Virus record (IMG/VR): IMGVR_UViG_3300003324_000142
Coordinates: 1 to 54,868 of that record
DNA length: 54,868 bases
Strand: one strand, 5' to 3'
From: a virus
Part shown: in pieces, positions 22,931 through 28,951 of the stretch
Position numbering within the stretch: position 1 is the stretch's first letter
Layout: each line of letters opens with the position of its first letter
Translations under genes and position numbers: made by a program
Notes under the pieces: generated by a model
What the model was told of the DNA's origin: nothing
The model's input: the letters and a program-made list of their open reading frames with translations, nothing else
Database searches by the model: none

Positions 22931-23495
22931 ATGTATGGTTTGCGGTGCTGAAATCGTCAGCAAAATACGAAAAGTCACCTGCTCGCAAGAGTGTTACGGA
23001 ATCTATGATAAAACACGAAAAGCTGCGTATAGAAACGCAAATAAAGAGAAATTGAGGTTATATAATAAACAATACAGAAAGAAAAATTTAGAAAAATGCA
23101 GAGCGAGTAGTTTACGCAGCCGTGATAAGTTTATGGCATCAATCGAACATCGTCCTGACAAAAGAATCGATCTTTTGATGCGGAGTTGTCGTCTAAGCGC
23201 TAAAAGGAAGAATATCGCATTTGAATTATCTTCCGCTGTCATAATGACGTTGATAAAATCTCAAAATGAGCAATGTGCGCTGACCGGGATCAGTTTTGAT
23301 TGGGGTTTTGGCGGCGAACATCGCGCCAATCCTTTTGCCCCATCGATAGATCGAAAAGATAGCAGAAAAGGTTACACATACGACAACATTCAGATCGTCT
23401 GTTATATTGTAAACTTGGGTAAAAATGAATACCCGATTGAATTATATGATCGGGTGTGTCGCGCCAGAGTAGGAATTTTAAATGGGGAAACTTAA
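22923..23495 (+). CDS. HNH homing endonuclease splitting the DNA polymerase
   Basis: 190 aa from ATG 22923, inside the last codons of the polymerase N piece; the stop lies inside the first codons of the C piece. It has CMVCGAEI and CSQECYGIY as a zinc site, a basic helical linker (KQYRKKNLEKCRASSLRSRD), then CALTGISFDWG, NPFAPSIDRKDSRKGYTYDN and IQIVCYIVNLGKNE as the HNH core. AT content is much higher than in the flanking polymerase. The ORF fills the whole 560-base insert, leaving no room for a self-splicing intron. This is a free-standing HEG that turned the polymerase into genes in pieces. Confidence 0.88.
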   Translation: MTECMVCGAEIVSKIRKVTCSQECYGIYDKTRKAAYRNANKEKLRLYNKQYRKKNLEKCRASSLRSRDKFMASIEHRPDKRIDLLMRSCRLSAKRKNIAFELSSAVIMTLIKSQNEQCALTGISFDWGFGGEHRANPFAPSIDRKDSRKGYTYDNIQIVCYIVNLGKNEYPIELYDRVCRARVGILNGET

Positions 23496-24057
23496 ACAGA
23501 AAGGTGTATATCATTTTCCTGACCCGCTCGATTACGCCGCGAGTATCAGCACCATGTCACCACCGGGCTGGCATCGGGATTGGTCGGCGACTGTAGTTCA
23601 AGAATCTGCTGTCGCCGCTATGGTTCACAATGTGCCGCCTGAGACGTTTGTCCACGCTTGCACCAACCCATACGCATTCTGTCTCCGCGCCAAAGTGGAC
23701 CGGTCGAGCCGCCTGTATCTCGGGGATCGCGAGATGCAACGCACCACCCGCTACTATGTCGCTCGTCAAGGGTCCGAACTGATCAAAATCAGTCCACCGG
23801 CTGCTGGCGGTGTGATCGGACAATGGAAGCGAGCGAACGGTGTGACCAAGGCCGAATACGACCGCGTGATGACCGAAACCGGTGGTGCATGGGACGAGCG
23901 GGTCTGCACGAAGAACCAATCCAAATACACCGAACGACGTACCGCATTTCAGGCAGGTTATGCCATCGCCGAATGCAACGACGCTGCGTCGTTCCGGTTT
24001 GACAACCTGAATTACGATTGGTACATCGGTGAAGCACGAAAACTGATCATAGGATGA
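23482..24057 (+). CDS. Family B DNA polymerase, C-terminal piece (thumb)
   Basis: 191 aa from ATG 23482. The start codon bases ATGGGG recreate the junction: without the insert the gene would read ...YID-GKLKQKGVYHF.... The piece shows the conserved downstream sequence of this phage polymerase group (GWHRDWSATVVQESAVAAMV, SRLYLGDREMQRTTRYYVA, YDWYIGEARKL). It holds no catalytic Asp. Its GC-rich codon use matches the N piece, not the HNH gene between them. No strong ribosome site is seen before the ATG, so translation may be coupled to the HNH gene, which overlaps it by 14 bases. Confidence 0.88.
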   Translation: MGKLKQKGVYHFPDPLDYAASISTMSPPGWHRDWSATVVQESAVAAMVHNVPPETFVHACTNPYAFCLRAKVDRSSRLYLGDREMQRTTRYYVARQGSELIKISPPAAGGVIGQWKRANGVTKAEYDRVMTETGGAWDERVCTKNQSKYTERRTAFQAGYAIAECNDAASFRFDNLNYDWYIGEARKLIIG

Positions 24058-24239
24058 CCACAATGATCAACTGGACCAAATGCGCCTACTGCCGCGATGC
24101 CCCGATCGACGAAGCGATCCGACCGTATTGCTCGGTGCGGTGCATCACGGCGTCGGTTCGCTACAGAATAGTCGCGTGGTGCTTGATTGCGATCGGGCTT
24201 GCAGTATTCTGGTCGACGCTTCTGACGCTGATTATTTAG
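24054..24239 (+). CDS. Small zinc-finger-like membrane protein
   Basis: 61 aa; it starts in an ATGA overlap with the polymerase C piece. The N-terminal half has CAYCRDAPIDEAIRPYCSVRC, a CxxC...CxxxC site. The C-terminal half is one hydrophobic segment (IVAWCLIAIGLAVFWSTLLTLII). The combination suggests a cytoplasmic zinc site anchored in the membrane. It ends the + operon and overlaps the convergent spanin gene by eight bases. Confidence 0.6.
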   Translation: MTTMINWTKCAYCRDAPIDEAIRPYCSVRCITASVRYRIVAWCLIAIGLAVFWSTLLTLII

Positions 24240-24573
24240 CGTCCGGTCGAGCCGCATTGACCATATCCTCGCATGTCTGCACGATCTGCACGGTGTCGGC
24301 GGTCCGCCCGTTGGCCTTCTCGATCTGGCCGTCCTGAGCGACATACGCCGCAGCCCACGGAGCGATGATCGCCGCCTCGATCGCATCGGTCAGCGGTTTC
24401 CCGATCCAGGCGCTCGTATCGGTATTCGCGGGCACCGGCGTCGCAGCGACACCCTTGGTCCAATCGGACGGGATCAGCTTACTGCACGCGGCAGGCGGGG
24501 TCGTTATAATGGGCCGGCGATCCGCACACGCTGCGCACGACAGTAGCGCGCACATCAGCAGCAGTCTTGGCAT
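24232..24573 (-). CDS. Outer-membrane spanin lipoprotein (Rz1-like)
   Basis: 113 aa. It has a signal peptide with lipobox (LLLMCALLSCAAC), so the mature lipoprotein would start at a Cys in the outer membrane. The first 95 bases overlap the end of the Rz-like gene in another frame, the classic nested spanin arrangement. At about 95 mature residues it is longer than lambda Rz1. Together with the Rz-like protein it should span the periplasm and fuse the membranes in the last lysis step. The paired arrangement is the main evidence; sequence similarity is slight. Confidence 0.75.
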   Translation of the reverse strand: MPRLLLMCALLSCAACADRRPIITTPPAACSKLIPSDWTKGVAATPVPANTDTSAWIGKPLTDAIEAAIIAPWAAAYVAQDGQIEKANGRTADTVQIVQTCEDMVNAARPDAK

Positions 24574-24844
24574 CGTTTATTCCTTTCGTCGCTTCCTCGA
24601 CAGACTGATCGATTGCATCTTCGGTTGCAACTCGATTCTCAAGCGTTCCGATAGCGGCATTGGCGGCGTTGGATACGGCTTCGCTGCTGCGGGACGTTTG
24701 TTCAATCTGAGCCTCCTTGTCCGGATCGGAACGGGTGCAGCGCCCAAGCAGGAATGCTGCACCGATGACGAACGCGACAATGAGCCCGCCGATCAGCCAG
24801 CGAGCCCCTGTGACGCCGAAACGAGCGGCAAGCCATGTCATCAT
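24479..24844 (-). CDS. Inner-membrane spanin (Rz-like)
   Basis: 121 aa from ATG 24844 (ATGA overlap with the holin-like gene). One N-terminal membrane span (RWLIGGLIVAFVIGAAFLLG) is followed by a periplasmic helical, coiled-coil-like part rich in Ala, Glu and Gln (SEAVSNAANAAIGTLENRVA). It ends with CGSPAHYNDPACRVQ. Topology, size and the overlapping lipoprotein gene identify it as the i-spanin. Confidence 0.75.
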   Translation of the reverse strand: MMTWLAARFGVTGARWLIGGLIVAFVIGAAFLLGRCTRSDPDKEAQIEQTSRSSEAVSNAANAAIGTLENRVATEDAIDQSVEEATKGINDAKTAADVRATVVRSVCGSPAHYNDPACRVQ

Positions 24845-25242
24845 TGCGATATCTCCGCTGCTTTGTCCTGTGCTGCGTCTGCCACCTGTTGCGCTGCATC
24901 CTGACGGCTCACCTCGGCTTCGAGCCCATCCTTGCCACCCCGGAACTTGAATTGCCCTCCCACGACGCCGAGAACGGCCATGGCGGCGATCACGAACGCA
25001 TTCGTCAGGGCGTAGACGTAGCTGTTCTGTGCGATGGCCCCGATCTGAGTAGAGAGCAGCCCGACGCAGGCCCGCGCAATCTCGATCGAGCCATCGCCGG
25101 TCATCTGCTTGGCGCTGACCGCGGTTGCACAGAAATCCTTGCTGGCGAGGATGTTCGTATACCGCACCGACATGTAGGACATGAAGATGCCGAGCGCGGT
25201 GATGATCGATAGCGCGGCGTAGAAGGGGCGGCGGTTGGTCAT
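24841..25242 (-). CDS. Putative holin
   Basis: 133 aa; the start at 25242 overlaps the endolysin stop (ATGA). Two membrane spans are visible: FYAALSIITALGIFMSYMSV near residues 7-26 and TNAFVIAAMAVLGVVGG near 80-96. A charged, Ala/Gln-rich tail follows (EVSRQDAAQQVADAAQDKAA). Its position between endolysin and spanins is that of a holin, but no family is recognised; the spans are further apart than in most two-span holins. Confidence 0.6.
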   Translation of the reverse strand: MTNRRPFYAALSIITALGIFMSYMSVRYTNILASKDFCATAVSAKQMTGDGSIEIARACVGLLSTQIGAIAQNSYVYALTNAFVIAAMAVLGVVGGQFKFRGGKDGLEAEVSRQDAAQQVADAAQDKAAEISQ

Positions 25243-25790
25243 GCCGCCATGATCCGCGCGAGCCACCCGTAGAGGAAGGTTTCGTTCGCCGCCCTCCCCT
25301 CCGCCAGAGACAGGTAGCGTTCGCCCTGCTCGGCATTGAGGAGCGCGAGCAGCCGCCGTTCGCCCTCCGCCGCGCGCTTGGCGAGATATGCCGTCAGCGC
25401 CGCGCGTGTGGCCGGACCAGCCTGCCCGTCAACGATCAGGTCGGCATAGTCGGTGCCATTGCGGTTGAGGCCATTCAACGCCCGTTGCAGGAACGTCGCG
25501 GCGACCTTCGGTCCCATGTTCACGCCGGTATCGATAAGCTCGCGCGCAACCGGCATGGAGATAGCGCCAATGGCCGTGAAGCCCGGCGCGTCGGCGTAGC
25601 GGCGGCGATACACCTCGATCGCGAAGGACCGGGGCATAGAGCGGATTGGGCCGTCGTAACCGTTCTGACGCGCGGTCGATATCGTTATGCCGAAGTTCGT
25701 CTCGCCGCCCGCATCGCGACTGTCGTTGACATAGCCGCCCTCGTTCGGGAGCACGACCTGTTCGATGATGTCGTCAATCGTCATCGTCAT
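25239..25790 (-). CDS. Endolysin, GH108-type muramidase with peptidoglycan-binding end
   Basis: 183 aa. The N-terminus has the GH108 signature: PNEGGYVNDSRDAGGETNFG, with Glu 17 as likely catalytic acid, followed by GITISTARQNGYDGPI. The C-terminal half (GVNMGPKVAATFLQRALNGL, VDGQAGPATRAALTAYL) is the PG_binding_3 domain usual in this family. It should cut the glycan backbone of peptidoglycan. There is no signal peptide, so release would depend on the holin. Confidence 0.88.
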   Translation of the reverse strand: MTMTIDDIIEQVVLPNEGGYVNDSRDAGGETNFGITISTARQNGYDGPIRSMPRSFAIEVYRRRYADAPGFTAIGAISMPVARELIDTGVNMGPKVAATFLQRALNGLNRNGTDYADLIVDGQAGPATRAALTAYLAKRAAEGERRLLALLNAEQGERYLSLAEGRAANETFLYGWLARIMAA

Positions 25791-25882
25791 CCCCCATCAC
25801 CAGCCGCTTCGCGCTCGCCGCCGCCAAGGCCTCCGAAGCCCGAGGCAATCTTGATCGCCTCTTCGCTGAGATCGCTCGCCAT
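25787..25882 (-). CDS. Micro-ORF coupled to endolysin
   Basis: 31 aa, from ATG 25882 to a TGA overlapping the endolysin start (ATGA). The sequence MASDLSEEAIKIASGFGGLG ends Gly/Ala-rich. A 12-codon ORF (25882-25920, MSDLRNQAQRRR) precedes it in a TGATG chain from the tail gene stop. These may only pass ribosomes to the endolysin. Whether the peptide matters is unknown. Confidence 0.35.
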   Translation of the reverse strand: MASDLSEEAIKIASGFGGLGGGEREAAGDGG

Positions 25883-25919
25883 CACCGCCGCCTCTGCGCT
25901 TGGTTGCGGAGATCAGACA

Positions 25920-26639
25920 TCAGATCGAGATGCCGAGATCGGCGTACAGGCCCTGTGCCGCCTGATAGGCTTGGTTGCGTTCGTCGGCGCTGAGAACCGC
26001 ATCCCAGGTCATCAGGCACGCCAGATCAAAGTTACCGATGTACGTGCCGCTGGCCCCACCGCCGCCGATCAGCATCGATCCCACGCCGACCGTTCGATCC
26101 AGCGCGTCCGCGTTCGCGTCCGTGTCAGCGCGGCCCGTCGTCATGTCATAGACGCCCGATCCGACCGCTCCCACTGTGCCGATGAGGCACCGCCACGGGA
26201 GAGGTGCGGTGGAGAAACCCGAGGGCGTCATCTGCGATTGGATCGAGGGGCCACCATAGGCACCCGCCATTTGAATGTTGTTTGAGGTAGCCGTCACAAC
26301 CAGCCGCGCTCCGAACCCGCCGCCGAGATTGTCGAGGATGGTGCAGGCGTCACCCGTAGTATGAAGCCGGACAAGCGCCAGCACGGTCATTTCCGCCGTG
26401 TCGGTCTGGCCCGTGTCGAAATACGCATTTCCGCCGTCGATCTCCGCGTAGGTGTCGTGAAACACCGGGGAGCCGATCACGTCGAGGGTCGCACCGCCAT
26501 GACGGCGATTGGCGCAACTTCGTGCCACATCCTGCCCAAAGAACCACGCGTTGGTGCAGTTCGCCGGTCGAGCCGGGCTGTAATAGAGATCTGGAACGAC
26601 CGAGAGGTCTGGTGTCGGTACGAGAAGTTTTCGTCCCAC
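25920..26639 (-). CDS. Tail protein with concanavalin/LamG-like fold
   Basis: 239 aa from a GTG at 26639 with GGGAGGG nine bases upstream. The C-terminal 170 residues look like a laminin-G/concanavalin lectin domain: YAEIDGGNAYFDTGQTDTAE, TVLALVRLHTTGDACTILDN, YIGNFDLACLMTWDAVLSAD. Such domains in phage tails often bind host surface sugars. It follows the large PhoD-like tail protein and precedes lysis, the usual place for receptor-binding or accessory tail proteins. Confidence 0.7.
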   Translation of the reverse strand: MGRKLLVPTPDLSVVPDLYYSPARPANCTNAWFFGQDVARSCANRRHGGATLDVIGSPVFHDTYAEIDGGNAYFDTGQTDTAEMTVLALVRLHTTGDACTILDNLGGGFGARLVVTATSNNIQMAGAYGGPSIQSQMTPSGFSTAPLPWRCLIGTVGAVGSGVYDMTTGRADTDANADALDRTVGVGSMLIGGGGASGTYIGNFDLACLMTWDAVLSADERNQAYQAAQGLYADLGISI

Positions 26640-26653
26640 GTTCTAGCCCTCCC

Positions 26654-28948
26654 TCAGGCCAAGTCGGTGATTGAATAAGAGCCCAGCAGCGTTGCGTCCG
26701 TGCCGGTGTACGGCTCGGAGTAGATGCGCGCGGTCCAGCTTCCATCGACGGCAACATCGATCAGCACGTATGCGTCCGATTTACCCGGGAACGAACTTGC
26801 GACCCCGTTCCACATGAGGGGGTCGTAGGTGTCGGGCGGCGGCAGATCAGCCGCATCAAGTGCCAGCCCCGATGAGCGGATCAATGGAATGTTCAGCTTG
26901 CCGGTGCCACCCTCCTGCGCATCCACCCAGCCGCCGTCGTCGACCCCGCAATAGTGAATATCGCCATCGATCAGAGTCAGCGGCGGAAGCCCGGCGGTTC
27001 CGGAAATGAAGTTCGCCAGTTCGTGGATGTCGGGATAGCCGCCCCAATTCTCGAACCGCTCGGTCGAGATAATGAACACGTAGTCGAGGCCTGCCGTCCC
27101 CGCCTGGGTAAGCCGCTCCTCCAACCACGCCATCTGGGCCGCCCCAAGCATCGTCTTGTTCGGATCGGTGGCCTTGCGATAGCTCGTGCAATCGAGCAGC
27201 ATGAACCGTACGCTGCCGATGTTGATCTCTTGAGCGAGACCGCCATCATCGAATGCGAGAGGGTAGAACGGGAACGTCTCTTTCGCCGCGCGCTGACTGT
27301 TGCCGAGGACGATGGGCCATGTGGTGCCGTCAAATGTGCTGACATCCTTCGACGGAGGACCGCTATCGTGGTTGTCGAACATGTAGGCCATCGGAACGGT
27401 CTTGAGCATCTCGGCAACGACCGCGCCCGAGCGCCAATCTCTAACATTCGCGGCGCGCTGCAACCGAATGTCGTCGGTATCAATATTGCTGTAATCGATA
27501 TCGCCGATGTGGAAAAACAGCAGCGGGCTGGCCGCCGCTATCGATGCGAACGCCGGATAATCGGTCTTGTCCTCGCGCGGATTGCAGCAGCCTACCGCAA
27601 TCGTAAATGCGGCTGGCGCACTAGCCGCCGGGAAGGTGCGCAGCGAGCGCGCATCGCCAGCGACGCCATCCACCACTAACCTGTAGTAATAAGGCGTATC
27701 CGGCCGCAGGTCTTCTGCCGCGATCTTGACCGAACGATAATCGGCATTGGCGGACTTTGCCGTCCGATACGGCCGAACCGGCGGCGAGATGTACGTGCGA
27801 TCGGTGAACGCCTCGTCCGTGGCAACCTCAAGCTCCGTGACGCCTTCGCCAGCCGACTGAATGTCGGCCGCGACAATGAACGACTTGTCGGTCACTGCAC
27901 CAGAAATGACTCCCGTCGCCATCGCGTTCGCGTCCGAGCCGGGCGTGTCGAAGATCGATCCCTCGACGACAGCGAAGTCGTTCGTGACCTGATACAGGAT
28001 GAAGCCCTGATCGGTTTCGATCGAGACTTGGTAATCATCGCTCTCGGGTAGGGTCTCTTGCAGCACCTTCGTCTGAGCCGCGAGGCTGTTCGGGTTGCTC
28101 AGGACTGTGAATGCGATTGAAGGCGTCGTGACCGATGACGAATAGCTGACGGTCTCGCCAATACCCGGATCGACATAGTTGACGCTGCCGGGGCCGCCCG
28201 ATGCCAGATAGAGCAGGTTCCCACCGCCCGCGACCCGCTTGTAGAACACGCGGTCTCCGGTCCGCAGGTAGATATTGGAAGCACTGTAATCGACCGTGTT
28301 GACGCCAGCCGCATCGGCGGTGAAATCGTGCTCCTCTCTCAGAACGTCATCGGCACCGACGATCTGGATTTTGCCGGGGCCAGCAGCGGTAAGGCGAACG
28401 CTGACTTGTTTGAGGAAGCCCTGAGTTACAACCGCTAGCGTGCTTCCGAACGCAACAGTGGTGGCGGTTCCGTAGTTGCTATCGGCTCCATCGGTGTCGC
28501 CGATGACGGTCTCGGCAAGTCCGCTAGCGTACGGCCCTACCCCTGTGTTGAGATAGGCGCTTTTGAACGTGTTCTTTGCCTCGTTCGCAAATGCCGCCGC
28601 CTCGTCCACCAATGGCTGCACGACCGATGACACCCCTTGGTAGAAACCTTCCGCGATCCGAGGAGCCCCATCCACATATTCGTAAACCCCATTGGCGGGG
28701 TCATCCGAGGCGCCGTTGTTGTTGTTGACGTAGACGAGCTTCCCTTGATTGGCTTCGTCGGCGTAGAAAGCATCACGCGCGGCGGTGTCAGCGACGATCG
28801 TAATATTAGCCGCAGCAGCGGCTTGAGCAATGATCGCGGCAGCATACAATTCAGCGAAAGCCGAAATCACCCCATCGCGATCGGGTTCATAATCCTGCGA
28901 CGGCGGACTACCGTAAAGCGCCGTCCGAAGAATATCAATCGCGCTCAT
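26654..28948 (-). CDS. Tail protein with PhoD-like metallophosphoesterase domain
   Basis: 764 aa from ATG 28948. The N-terminal 120 residues resemble tail-fibre attachment and spacer regions (AAIIAQAAAAANITIVADTA). A middle part is beta-rich. Residues about 345-440 look like the fibronectin-type domain that precedes alkaline phosphatase D enzymes (RPDTPYYYRLVVDG). From about 450 the PhoD motifs follow in order: VGCCNPRED, FFHIGDIDYS (480-486), MFDNHDSG (523-530), TFPFYP and DGDIHYCG (661-668). These give the metal-binding Asp, Asn and His residues. Enzymes of this type cleave phosphomono- or diesters, including cell-surface polymers. As a tail component it may attack a phosphorylated surface glycan; that is inference. 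Confidence 0.75.
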   Translation of the reverse strand: MSAIDILRTALYGSPPSQDYEPDRDGVISAFAELYAAAIIAQAAAAANITIVADTAARDAFYADEANQGKLVYVNNNNGASDDPANGVYEYVDGAPRIAEGFYQGVSSVVQPLVDEAAAFANEAKNTFKSAYLNTGVGPYASGLAETVIGDTDGADSNYGTATTVAFGSTLAVVTQGFLKQVSVRLTAAGPGKIQIVGADDVLREEHDFTADAAGVNTVDYSASNIYLRTGDRVFYKRVAGGGNLLYLASGGPGSVNYVDPGIGETVSYSSSVTTPSIAFTVLSNPNSLAAQTKVLQETLPESDDYQVSIETDQGFILYQVTNDFAVVEGSIFDTPGSDANAMATGVISGAVTDKSFIVAADIQSAGEGVTELEVATDEAFTDRTYISPPVRPYRTAKSANADYRSVKIAAEDLRPDTPYYYRLVVDGVAGDARSLRTFPAASAPAAFTIAVGCCNPREDKTDYPAFASIAAASPLLFFHIGDIDYSNIDTDDIRLQRAANVRDWRSGAVVAEMLKTVPMAYMFDNHDSGPPSKDVSTFDGTTWPIVLGNSQRAAKETFPFYPLAFDDGGLAQEINIGSVRFMLLDCTSYRKATDPNKTMLGAAQMAWLEERLTQAGTAGLDYVFIISTERFENWGGYPDIHELANFISGTAGLPPLTLIDGDIHYCGVDDGGWVDAQEGGTGKLNIPLIRSSGLALDAADLPPPDTYDPLMWNGVASSFPGKSDAYVLIDVAVDGSWTARIYSEPYTGTDATLLGSYSITDLA

Positions 28949-28951
28949 CAA

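Noticed and set aside
22925-23484. Group I or II intron in the polymerase gene
   Set aside because: The HNH ORF fills the whole insert and overlaps both exons, leaving no space for an intron core; both pieces have their own ATG.
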